A DNA stretch of 64,000 nt, from the NCBI RefSeq assembly GCF_905220365.1, contig NC_061135.1:17501-81500 (forward strand), written 5' to 3'. Numbering within the stretch: position 1 is the stretch's first letter; each line of letters begins with the position of its first letter. The notes beneath the pieces were generated by a model. The model was not told the origin of the DNA, searched no databases, and saw only the letters and a list, made by a program, of their open reading frames with translations. Of the stretch, positions 30,096 through 41,267 are shown one piece after another. This DNA comes from Vanessa cardui (Eukaryota; Arthropoda; Insecta; Lepidoptera; Nymphalidae). Position numbers and translations under genes: made by a program.

Positions 30096-33000
30096 ATGGA
30101 TAAAGTAGGTGAGCCGGTGCTGATCGGTACATTGCGCTTGCGGCGCGGTGAAGTCACCTGCGTGGACACAGCGGGCTCGCGCCTCGTGGGCGGCAGTGGC
30201 GATGGAACATTACGGCTATGGCGGTGGGCTCGCGATGTCGCCTGGCTAGAGTCCGCCGAGTACCCAAGAGCACATAGATATGGTGTTACAGGCGTAAGGT
30301 TCGCCTTGTCAGGAATCTTACTGGCTTCGATTGGCATAGATGGTGCGGCTCGTGTATGGAGCACAAGTGAAGCTCTCGTTGTGAGACGTACGCTGGCTGC
30401 ACCGGACGCCGCAGCCGCTCGGTCTCTGGAGTGGGCGACCAGCGACCGGCTCGTCGTCGGTCATGACGACGGAGGCATCCGCGTGTGGGCGATCCGATCG
30501 GGGACGTTACTTGCTCATATACGTGCACACGAAGGAGCAGTGTATGCGCTCACCGCATTAGACAACGTTGCTCTATTACTAACTGCCTGCACAGAAGGGG
30601 TGCTTAAAGTATTTGATTTTGAAGGTGATGTTTTTTCTGATATAATGTAAGATCTACATTTTGTTTCAAGTCATAACTCAAAAACATTTATTTACAGACA
30701 TCATAACTCAAGGCAGAGATGGTGCCACTGGACCCTCGCCTTTACTGTGGGAGGATGGCGCGCATGATTTAGGCGTACTGTGTGCTACCCAACATCTTAA
30801 GCGAGCAGCTACAGGAGGACACGACGGGCGCGTCCGCCTCTGGCGCGTGGAGGGGTCGGGGCGGGAACGAAACGTTGTAGCAGACATAACTTTAACGGGA
30901 CACATCGCTGCAGTGACCGCGCTGCATTGGGTCCGCGACCTGCTCGCCTCTGCGTCGTTGGACCGCACTGCGCGGCTGTGGGCTCCGAACTCGGCTACTT
31001 GTATTCGTGTTCTACACGCGCATTCCCGATATCTGACTTGCATTGCTCTCGCGTCTGATATCCGTTATGTAGTGACAGGTATATTTCTCGCTACAAATAA
31101 CTCTTATATTTATATTGACAATTTCAAATATTTCTATACGACTTATTATATTGTGTTATTTCAGGTTCCAATGACAAATCGATACGTATGTGGTCGTTGG
31201 GAGATCTTTCTGTACACGATGACTTAAGCGTGCCCTGCAACCCGCTCGTTCATTTCGCTCTCGGTGATCTCGAGGTGAGTGTAGATTAAAAATATAAATA
31301 AAAATAGAATGTTATGTGTCATATTGTAAATGTGTGGTCTCCTTTATGATGAAAGGAGACCACACATACACTAAGCATCATCATTAAAATAACGATTAAA
31401 TGGATTATAATCTTGATAAGTAAGTTTTAGAGTATATTCTTTAGGAATGGATAATTCTATTCCTACTTCACCTTCACTTGCGTGTAATATAGTTTGTGAC
31501 GAGGATCCATTGTCATGGTATGTATGTGCTGTATTTATTTCGGATTTAGACCTATTTCAGTCAATAAGATTTACTATATTACTCTTGTTGCAATTGACAT
31601 AATCAAGATAGATTGCAAACCTTGTTAAGATAATTTCACGGAGATCAATGCTGTATTTTCCACAAAATATGGTTTTAATGTGTTAGAAACGTAAAACAAA
31701 TACATCAAAATAGTCCAAAAACTATGCTTATCAGTCAATTTTGAAACTGAAAAACATTTTGTTTGTGTGTGTGTATACGTTTTGTGTGTGTGAGTGTGTG
31801 TGTGTACGTATGTAATGAATATACTTCAAAAGTACTGCGCCGATATAAAAAATACTTTCAATATTTGAAACCTACATTTACCCTGAGGAGCAAAGGCTAT
31901 ATTTATTGCTAGAAAGGACTATAGATGTAACCCGAGATGTAAAAAAAGTTACATAAAACGTCTTTCGTCGCATGAGCTGCGGAAACTGTCGATGGTATAA
32001 AAAAAAATTAGACCATTTTACTCAACTTCTGTTTTAAGCCTTATTCAAATAAATTGTTTTTAAAACCTTTTTAATTCATAAATATTACTTTTGAATTGTT
32101 GTTGAATAAGTTAAAGACATGGAAAAAATAATAATCTCTCTTCCTACGTTACTTAAATACAAGAAAAAAATGTACAACTACTGTGGTACTGTGGTACTGT
32201 ACTACTAATATACAAAAAATCTTACGTCCACCTATGCGAAGCCTTTTTCAAATTTTATATTTCTAATAATGGATATTTGAGCTATAAATACAAAAATATA
32301 AATTATTGGGGTGCGGCATTATTCTAGTGTGGCTTGCAACTCAAAAATTAGAATCCACAGCACGCCCTTCTGTTTTTCCGAAGTCTCTGTTGTCGTCAAC
32401 CATCACTTGGTCATTGTGGTGAACCATTCATCGTCTCACTATTGCAAAGGTGGAATACCCCTCTATTTCATTCTGCATATTCTACCAATGTTTATTTTCG
32501 GGGATGTACTGAGGATGGATTGAGAAAGGATTAATTTCGGTCTCTAATTTACACCTTCAGACAAAGAGTCAGTTATGTAATTTCATCCACATTACCTCGG
32601 TGTGTGGACATTCATAATGGCGACATAACATTCAAGGCATTTTTTCCTTACATAACGAAGTTTTTTCCGAGCTGATTAAACTTCGTAACCATCCAGAAAA
32701 GATAAACGTACTTACATCTTATAGGTCAGATATGCAACTGCAACCCTGTCGGTGTTGCATAAGTGCTTGGGGGTGATGATCTTTTGCCATCAGGTCAAAA
32801 AAGCATGCTACAATTTTTTGTAATTCAAGACTAACTACTACCAGTCGGCTCATCTCATATACGCTCCTACCTAAGTTACACATAATAATTAGAAACATAT
32901 ATTTTAGGGTATAGGACCCGTAGAAGATGATATTGCAACAGACATGGAACAAATCGAAAATCATTTGGAGTGCGCGGGCTCTGTTGCGCGCTGCGCGATC

Positions 33001-36000
33001 CGCGAGCCTCACGCTTCCGCCATTAATTCAATTGCTATTTCAACTCAACTGATTGCGACTGCCTGCAGGTAATTAATTTTTTACGTTATCTTTAACTAAT
33101 AGTAATTAATTTACAACTAGAATAAATGATAATGAGACTATATCGAGCTTTCAGCGATGGATATGTACGAGTCTTCAGATTCGATGAACATGAGGAGATG
33201 CTTCACCAAGAACTAGAATTATCAGCTAATTCATATCCAGTAATGGCTGTCGATTTCGGGGCGAATGGAGCGTTGCTCCTCAGTGGCGGCCTTGATGGAT
33301 GTGCACGAGTTTGGGACGTTCAGGTGAATAATAAATAATATATAATTACTAAAGTACACACGTGAGGATTTAACCCAGGATATCAGAATTTGTAAAACAG
33401 CACGTATTGTTTAATCGGTAAATAAAGTCTACCAATTTAAAAAAAAAAGAAATTATTCCAAATGTTATTCAAAAAATAAATTTAATTAATGTTTTTATGA
33501 CTATGTATATCCCCCTTCAACGTTATTTATTATCCGATATGTCTTCATTTGATGACAGACCCGTCATTCGCTTCGTCTGCTAATGACGTTATTTTTGTTC
33601 ACTCTTGAAGAATAAAATATTATACTTATTACAATGATGAGTAATCTCATGGTCGTACTGAAATCCTTCCCTTTAAAGTTTGTAATGCTGTGCCCATTAT
33701 TGATAACTGATACTATATATGATTAAAAGTTAGATTTCCACAGTCAGGTTGCGAGTTAATGGTCATGTCAGTGGAAAGCTGCGGCAGTGACGGCGGTGGC
33801 GGCGTGCGCGACGCCCGCGTGTCCCCGCACCGCCCGCCCCTCCTGCTTGTGGCGAGCGACGACGGGCTGGCGGCGCTGTGGAGCATCGACCCGCCTGCAC
33901 CAGACCCTTTGTAGTAAATTGACTCACTTACAAGTTTATATTGCTGGAGAACAAAAATAATTCAATTCTAAATAAAATAAATCATTGTAATCTAAAAACT
34001 TTGAAGTTTTCACCCATCACTCGTGTGTTCTAAAAGCACATCAACTTTGTCAGTATAAATTAGAATTTATATGTGTTTCGTGTACGTGTGTGTTTCATAC
34101 ATGGTCGCAACGAAAAGTATTAATATTTAATTGATATTATGTAATTTCCAGCGTGTATTCAGGACTGGCCGAAGCCGCCATCTGTTGCGCTTGGTCCACC
34201 GACGGACGAGTGTTGGCCACGGGAGGGGAGGCGGGCGAGCTGCGCGTGCTAGTTCCGCCGCCGCAGTCGGCCGTGCTGTGCCAACAAGTGGACGCTCATG
34301 ACCTTGGTAAGTATTTACGCCATGTTATTCTTTTCGCGAATGTTCGAGCCGCGAGTCACTGAAATTCCACCCAGTAAATACGTATACGCATTAATTAACT
34401 GTTGTTTATACAAAATCATATTAAAATGAGCAATTTAGCTGTATTAATTTATTGCCGAAATCTATTTAAATAAATATGTTCATATAATAAATTTATTATA
34501 TACATATCACCAAAGGTGCAATCGTTATATCAAATACTGTATCGCCTTACAAAAGCAGAGTAGACAAGCCAATGAAAGAAAATGTTGCGACACGAACTAA
34601 TTATGTATGTGTATTGTATGCAGGAGTTCTCAGCTGCGATTTTGCTAACACCTCGTCTTTGAAAAACTTTAAATCTGATGACGAACATCCCTTACTACTA
34701 CTGGCTACTGGAGGTCGTGACGCTTTTGTGAAACTATGGTGGGTGGAGATGAGCGTTAGTGTAATGAGTGTCGAAGAAGGATCGCTGGAGCTGGCACACA
34801 CTCTCTCGGCCCACGGTGGAGCGGTGCAGTGCGTGCGTTGGGGTCCTCACATTCGACACGAGTCCGAGCTAACACTCGCGACTGGCGGAGCTGACCGCTG
34901 GGCCCGCGTGTGGCGAGTGACCGTGCATGATATGAAGCTCGACGCACAGGCGGTGGTGGCGGTACCGGCGGGAGCAGCGGGAGGCGCTCCAGCTGTACGC
35001 TTGATGGGTGACGGTGATAAGGCCTCGCTAGTTGTGGGGTCGCTATCTGGAACGTTGGCAGTATGGCGATTACCCCCCGCATATTCATTGCATGACACAG
35101 AAAGTACCGAAACGCGTATCTGGAGCACAGCGGGAGTGACGCGATGGTTACGGGAGTATGTTCTAAAGCTGCCAGGTAAAAATTAATTAATAAATTTTAA
35201 AATTGGTTAAAATTACTTTAAATTTTTGTGAAGACAAAATGATCAGTGCGGGTCTAATGTTAAAGGTTCATCCGTGTCCGAGTCGGAGGCGGCTCGCTTG
35301 CTGGACGCGGTCGGCGCCGCCGGCGTGACTGGTGCGAAACTGCTGGATGAACCTTTGGAGGAGTTAATGCTTAGTTTCGGATGTGGTATTAACTTAAATC
35401 AAATCAATTTATTCAAGTAAACTTCACAATGAAGCGTTTTTGAATCGTCAACAATTAAATACTAACACCGTTTCGGAAAGCAGCTCCTAGCGAGAAAAAA
35501 CAGCAAGAAACTCTCATAGTTGCTCTTTTTAAATAAACAGATTTACAATGTTGTTGTAAATGTGCAATTTACAGTAATTAGTGTCCTATGATGGAACTCG
35601 TTTTCAGGCGTTTCTTTCTAAAAAGTACTCTTTTAATGAATAATATGATTTATTTATTAATTTAGTATTAATAATCTTTTTAAATTTTGAGAATGGTAAA
35701 TTGATTATATTTTCCAGTATCTTATTATATATGCGTATACCATTGCCCAAAAACGTTCTGTTTAACGTATGCAAACGGAAACTGGGGGTTACAAGTTTGT
35801 TCTTATTTCTTGAATTAATAGTATGTATATCAGCATTGATGGAATATTTTTTTATATTCTTTTGTATAAACATTATATTATCATAAATATATTGTGAATC
35901 AGCCGTTAATACACCAATTTCTTTAAATTTCTCGCGTAATGATCTCCTAAAGCTAATATTGTAACTAGATCTAAAAACACCTTCAATGTATGTTGCATTA

Positions 36001-38092
36001 CCCCATAACAACATTCCATATGACATAAGACTGTGAAAATTACTAAAATAAACTAGTCTAGCAGTACTTATGTCCTTGAGTTTTCTAATTATTTTTATTG
36101 CATAAATGGCACTACTTAGTTTCCTTGCTAGGGCATACAAATGGGTGCCCCACTGTAGTTTGGAGTCAAGGGTTATCCCTAAAAAGACCGTTGAGTCAAC
36201 AAACTCAAGCCTTTCATTTTTCAAAGTGATCGCAGAAGGATTTGATTTGACATTTGGCAATGAAAATAAAACACATTTAGTCTTTTTGGCATTTAGTACT
36301 AAATTATTTATGTCAAACCAACCAAGAACCCGCGACGGATCACTGCTTACAACGTCATAGTTGTTTATTTTTCTGTCAAGTTTAAAAATAAGATATGTGT
36401 CATCCTCAAACAGTATAATATCGCAAGTATTTTTTACAAAATAAGGTAAATCATTAAATATTAAGAACAAGAGAGGTCCCAAAATTTAACCCTGTGGAAC
36501 ACCCATTTGCGCCACAGCGCCATTTGATTTTGCACCATTAACCACAACCTTCAAAACTCTTTCATGAAGGTAGGAGGAAATGAATTTCAATGCAGGGCCC
36601 CTGATACCATAATATTTTTATAATAATAATATAGCTTTTCTAGAAGAATATCATGCCTAACGCAATCGAAAGCTTTTGATAAGTCACAGAAAACTCCAAT
36701 AGCGTTTTGTGACTTTTCCCACGCATCATAAATGTGCTCAACAAATGCTACAGCCGCATCAGTAGTCGAGCGACCTTTAGTGAAACCGAACTGTTGAGGA
36801 TGTAATAGCTTATTCGAGTTAAAGTATAATAGCAATTGATTAAGCATGACTTTCTCAAAAATGTTACTCAATACTGGCAAAATATAGATCGGGTGTTTGG
36901 ATCATTTTTATCACCGGATTTTAATAATGGGATTACTTTACTTAATTTTAACATATCAGGAAAAATACCTGATTGTACACATTTATTAAGTATGGTAGCT
37001 AAATAAGGAGCCAAGTCGACAATTACATTGTTAATAATTGTAACTGATAAATCCCATAGATCACTGGTTTTTTTAAAGTTTAGTGTTTCAAATATTTTTA
37101 ATACTTCGTACGGAGTTATACTCTCAAAAGAAAACTCTATCTCATTCTTAAAACCACGTTATAGATTTATTATTTACATACGAAACGTTGTTATATATTA
37201 TTGTACAGAAAAGCAAATCAATAAATACAATAATATTTAATAAAACATTTTATTCGAGGACCGGAATCTGGAGAGGACGCTGACGAGCTGGCGGAGACTC
37301 GAGAACGTCTGCTCGATGAAATACTTTGGCTGCGGCGAGAGCCGTTGCCGTACGAATTGGTGCGTTACGTTATTATTGCTGTGATTTTTTAAATGTCTTA
37401 AATTCGAACTCATGTCTATCTAATAGGATTCCATAGTATATATATTCTGAGGCTGAATTGTTGCGATCGGTTTTCAAACATTTAATGTCATAACTGTAAT
37501 ACGTCCTCGTCACTACAGGAAGATTCAGCTCCGCACGCCCTGCGATGTCCCCTGACGCACGCGCTCCTACGAGAACCTGCTAGAGCCTCGGACGGTTTTA
37601 CTTACGAGCGACAGAACATTCTAGATTGGATTTTAGCTGCAGGAACAGGTTTTTTGTGTTATACAACCATTAAGATTCAGGACAGGCAAGGTTTTCTCTT
37701 CAGAAAACATTTAATTCATTACGCTTGTCTGTGACGTAGGTTCTATCAAATATTATTCTGATTTTGCCAGAAATATGCAGGTAGCCTGACCATGAGTGAC
37801 CATCACCGTAGAGTTCGAAATGAAATGCAAACATAATTAGTTTTATTACAGACACAAAATATTCTCAATAGCATTTAAACCATAACAAGTCACTTCTGTT
37901 GGGAGCCACCTGATACCAAATACGAATATCACGGAAAATATTATACTATGATAGATAAGGTAAGGAAAGCCTAATTTGTTTTCAGAGGAAGTGTGCTCTC
38001 CGATCTCCGGTCGACGGTTAAGTAGCGTGCTCATTGAGCCGAACTACGGCGTGCGGAGTCAGCTGCAGCAGTTCTGGGACTGGCGACGGTAG
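30096..38092 (+). CDS. WDSUB1: WD repeat, SAM and U-box protein, WDSUB1-like E3 ligase, 12 exons
   Basis: Coding exons with GT-AG borders: 30096-30624, 30698-31078, 31165-31274, 32908-33068, 33155-33323, 33744-33913, 34152-34306, 34624-35175, 35266-35385, 37259-37359, 37519-37648, 37986-38092. Phases agree at every junction; total 894 codons plus stop. Residues 1 to about 720 are WD40 repeats (GDGTLRLW, IDGAARVW, HDGRVRLW, LDRTARLW, LDGCARVW, RDAFVKLW, ADRWARVW). About 725-812 is a SAM domain spanning exons 8-10. About 817-894 is a U-box (APHALRCPLTHALLREPAR, ASDGFTYERQNILDWI, CSPISGRRL). U-boxes recruit E2 enzymes, so ubiquitin ligation is predicted; the substrate is unknown. The WD region is much longer than in the roughly 476-residue human protein. 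The start ATG at 30096 is the first in frame. Confidence 0.88.
31330..31367. repeat. Perfect hairpin in WDSUB1 intron 3
   Basis: ATGTGTGGTCTCCTTT (31330-31345) and AAAGGAGACCACACAT (31352-31367) form 16-bp arms around a 6-nt loop, 55 bp after the exon 3 donor. Confidence 0.9.
31763..31812. repeat. (GT)n-rich microsatellite in WDSUB1 intron 3
   Basis: Imperfect GT runs with TATACG interruptions. The following 200 bases (CTGCGCCGATATAAAAAATAC, then CCCTGAGGAGCAAAGGC) resemble a dispersed lepidopteran repeat of unknown class. Confidence 0.8.
35394..37160 (-). mobile_element. CR1/Jockey-type non-LTR element in WDSUB1 intron 9
   Basis: Its 3' tail reads AAATCAAATCAATTT on the plus strand at about 35394, only 8 bp after the exon 9 donor (GT at 35386). 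A 3' UTR shared with 42643-42840 follows. RT frames on the minus strand reach about 37160, where degenerate N-terminal RT text ends. Antisense to the gene. It fills most of the 1,873-bp intron. Confidence 0.85.
35604..36880 (-). pseudogene. Reverse transcriptase of the intronic non-LTR copy
   Basis: From the 5' side (36880 downward): MPVLSNIFEKVMLNQLLLYF, QQFGFTKGRSTTDA and IGVFCDLSKAFDCVRHDILL. A frameshift near 36587-36620 in an A/T run and a stop around PQG follow. From 36482 the frame gives MGPLLFLIFNDLP and LFEDDTYLIF, where the usual ADD catalytic motif is EDD. Then LGITLDSKLQWGTHLYALA and a C-terminal basic tail, open to 35604. Non-functional by frameshift and stop. The C-terminal part matches the fragment at 42847-43177. 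Confidence 0.8.
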
Positions 38093-38362
38093 TGAGGGCT
38101 GCGTCGCCGGCGCGCGCGCTAGTGTTCATACCGCCCGTTTTGCAACTGTCGTAAGCTATTTGTATGAGCGGCGACGAGTGTTATATTACGCTGAAATCAA
38201 TCCTAATTACCTTAAATGAATGCACAACAGAGACCAATCACAAATCTAAAACACTAACGTTAAGTAATTTGTACGTTCTTGAGTGATGTGTCCCCGGTAT
38301 TATGTTAACTTTAAAATTAAAGCTGAATATAAACATATTTTGTTTGGATACTCTTTGTTGTA

Positions 38363-38368
38363 AATAAA
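38363..38368 (+). terminator. Possible polyadenylation signal of the WDSUB1-like gene
   Basis: AATAAA, 271 bp after the stop codon, followed by a T-rich stretch (TATTTTTTCTATG). A further ACAATAAATG lies at about 38450. Which one is used cannot be told. Confidence 0.4.
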
Positions 38369-38399
38369 TATTTTTTCTATGTTATATTGATATCATGAA

Positions 38400-40530
38400 A
38401 AATAACAAGATTTTATTCAATTAATTCATAATTTATACGCTTTTTGGAGACAATAAATGCTTTTTGGTACAATTACTTCTATGGATATTTTAAAACTGTA
38501 CACCTTTACGGAGCACTTCAGAGGTCTGTTACTAATATCATTTGGTTTAGCGTTTATAAGTCTTTTATACAAATATTTTCAGGTATTCTGAAACGTTAAA
38601 TTTATGAGAATTACAATATATCTTGATCGAAATTGTTGAATGCATTTTATATCAATTAGACATTAAGTTTTATTTTGTTAATCGTGTGAGTTGTTATGTA
38701 ATAACAATATTTGATTACACAAATTCGTTCGATAAAGTATGTTGGTTTTATTTACAAGTTTTCGTATAACTTAATTTTTGCATACTTTAAATTACTTTGG
38801 ATTATTAAAGTTGAAATGATAGGTTTTTTTGCAACTCGTAATATATAATTCTAATCAGTTTTCCTTTCTCTTTCTTTGATTTTTTTCTCTTTTTGCAGTT
38901 ATTTTTATTTTTTTAAATATCGGTTTTTTTATCAATTTATTTTCTTGGATTGTTCTTTTGATTTATTTTCTTTGGCATTATTTATAACTCTATTTCATTA
39001 GAGTTCTTTTCGGTGAACATTTTGAACTTTATTTCTTTTGGTGTCTTGAAGATTTTGAATATTTATTTGTTTTAAAATAGTGTGCTGTTTAAAGTTTTCT
39101 TTATGCTAAATTTTTTATTTATGAAACTTCAAAGCAAGTTAAACATCATTGATCTCTGATCTCTAACTTAAAGTATTGAAATTTTGAACCGTGCGAGATT
39201 TAATTGGAAATTTATAAACTTACGAATTCAAGTTTGGCATTCAAAGTTGATTGAAACATTGTTCAAACGTTATTCAAGACTTTTTTTAAATCATATTTTT
39301 CGCATTTTTAATTTATTGTGTAATTTAATTAATTTGTGTTTATAATTAATCTCGTGCTCGGTGGTGAAGGAAAACATCGTGATTCCTCATGGCTTTATTA
39401 GCTGCTTTATTTTTGGCTAAAGTCGAACTTTGAAATGTAATAAAATATTTGTTTTTTGAACTGAATGTAGTAAATGTGTAGTTAAGTTTACGCTTAATTT
39501 AAACAGATTTAATTATCTTTGCGCCCGAGTATATTTGTATTAAATTTTAATATTAAATAAATAAGACACTTTTTTTGAATAAATTGTGTTTAAACATACA
39601 TTTTCTGTTTTTAAATCTATTTGTAGTGTTGAAATAATGTTATGTGACTTCCGACTTCCGGAGCATTCCCTATATTTTTATTAACACATTACTCGTCGAT
39701 AACTTTTTCATAACGTTACAATATATACTAGCTGTTTACCACAACTTTGCTTGCGTGGAAATGGAATATTTTTAGAGATTAACATAAAATATCAAGTGAA
39801 GACCTCTTCGTATACCACATTGGAGTGTACCCAGAAACGCTTAAATACGTATCTACTAATTCCTAACCAGTATGCCAAAAATAAAGTTTCATGTTTCTAA
39901 CTTAAAAATTGATGATCTTTTATACAGACCCATTCTAGATCCATATCACCAAACTGGCCCTTACTTGAATAGTTTACGCTCAGCGATGATGAATCAGTCA
40001 GTCAGGACATATTATTTCATACGTATAAATACAAATTAATGCTAAATAAAGGGGACACCTGATGAGGAGTAACCACAATCAGTGGATCCATTAGTCCGCA
40101 GCCACTGGCTACTAACGTTATGGCCCGCATTTACAGGCTAACTCACAGCGATACTTAATATTGTTGGTGGTGCAAATTTCTGTTTGAAGATCACTTTGTA
40201 GTAATATTAAGACGAATATATCTGTCTCGACAAGGAGCCGTACTTAGAACTAAGATAACGGAAGAGCTGTCTTGGGTTTACTCAATAACTTGTTAACGCC
40301 GCTTAATCTGAATAATATTTATTTATATTTATAATTTTTACTTTCCAAGCTCAATGCTTTATGATGATTTATTAAATATAATACATTTGTAATATAAGTG
40401 ATACACCAGTGAATGTTTCAACGATCTCATCTTTATTTATATTACTTACATTTATATATTTACAAGTGAGGCAGTAACAGTGTCAACGAATCAAACTTAC
40501 TTTACTCCGTATCACTGCTCATCGTACAAC
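38400..40530. other. AT-rich intergenic DNA with decayed repeats
   Basis: No gene. About 38890-39130 resembles the AACCGACTTCAAA repeat family (TTTGTTTTAAAATAGTGT shared with 18920-18955). About 39335-39395 matches the middle of the SINE at 43409 (TTATAATTAATCTCGTGCTC, GGTGAAGGAAAACATCG). ACTAGCTGTTTACCACAAC at about 39728 resembles a dispersed repeat terminus. Confidence 0.5.
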
Positions 40531-40552
40531 TTAACAAACGCCGGCCGCGCCT

Positions 40553-40626
40553 GCGCGCCGACGCCGCGCCGACGCCGCGCCGACGCCGCGCCGACGCCGC
40601 GCCGACGCCGAGCCGACGCCGCGCCG
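40553..40626. repeat. GC-rich 11-bp tandem repeat GCGCCGACGCC
   Basis: About six copies, one with an A variant (GAGCCGACGCC), in a GC-rich block downstream of the dpr stop codon, so possibly in its 3' UTR. Open frames over it are Arg/Ala-rich low-complexity artefacts. Confidence 0.85.
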
Positions 40627-41267
40627 GAGCGCAGGCGGCGCCGGAAATAAATAATTACCCGAAGGCGGTCGCCGCTGGTCGCTTGGCGACGGAGAGCGGA
40701 CGCGTCGGCCCGGGAGCGGAATTAAACAAGTTCGATGTGAGAGCGAGCGGGAGCCGTTCCGGGAGGTGGCGCAGGAAATCATACTTATCTCTAGGACTCG
40801 TTAATAAAAAATTACTATCACTAGCGTAACGCTTCGATATAATAACGACGGCATCGAATTTAAATCACGCGTCCCCGCAACGACTCCCCGCGGGCGGCAG
40901 CGCGCCGCGTCCCGGGCGGAGACGCGAGGCGCGTTTACGTTATTTAAAAGATTTCATATATTTTAATATTTATAATAATATGTACAAACTTTACAGAGGT
41001 CCCAGCGGTGGACTCGCCGGGAGATTATCGATAGTATATTAAATGAGGACGCGCCGTCGTCGGACCCCTCTGGCTCGAGCGACAATAATAACTTATAACG
41101 TATCGGAGAGGTCCGCGGACAGGCGTCACGCACGCGCAGCACGCGATATTTCACAGGATCCACGGTGCGAGCGAGTCGGCGCGCGGCGGACGCTATTTTG
41201 GTGAGTCGTCGTCGTGGCACTGCAACCTGGAACAATGACCGACAGCTGACTTATTGTTTCAGGTACA

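Noticed and set aside
30096..30650. Stand-alone 184-residue WD40 protein
   Set aside because: The frame reads past a GTGATG donor at 30625; the phase-matched exon at 30698 continues the protein.
34572..34623. ATG start at 34572 for a separate WD40 gene
   Set aside because: It lies in an intron; the acceptor before 34624 joins in phase to the preceding exon.
40531..40782. Arg/Ala-rich minus-strand protein
   Set aside because: Low-complexity translation of the 11-bp GC array.
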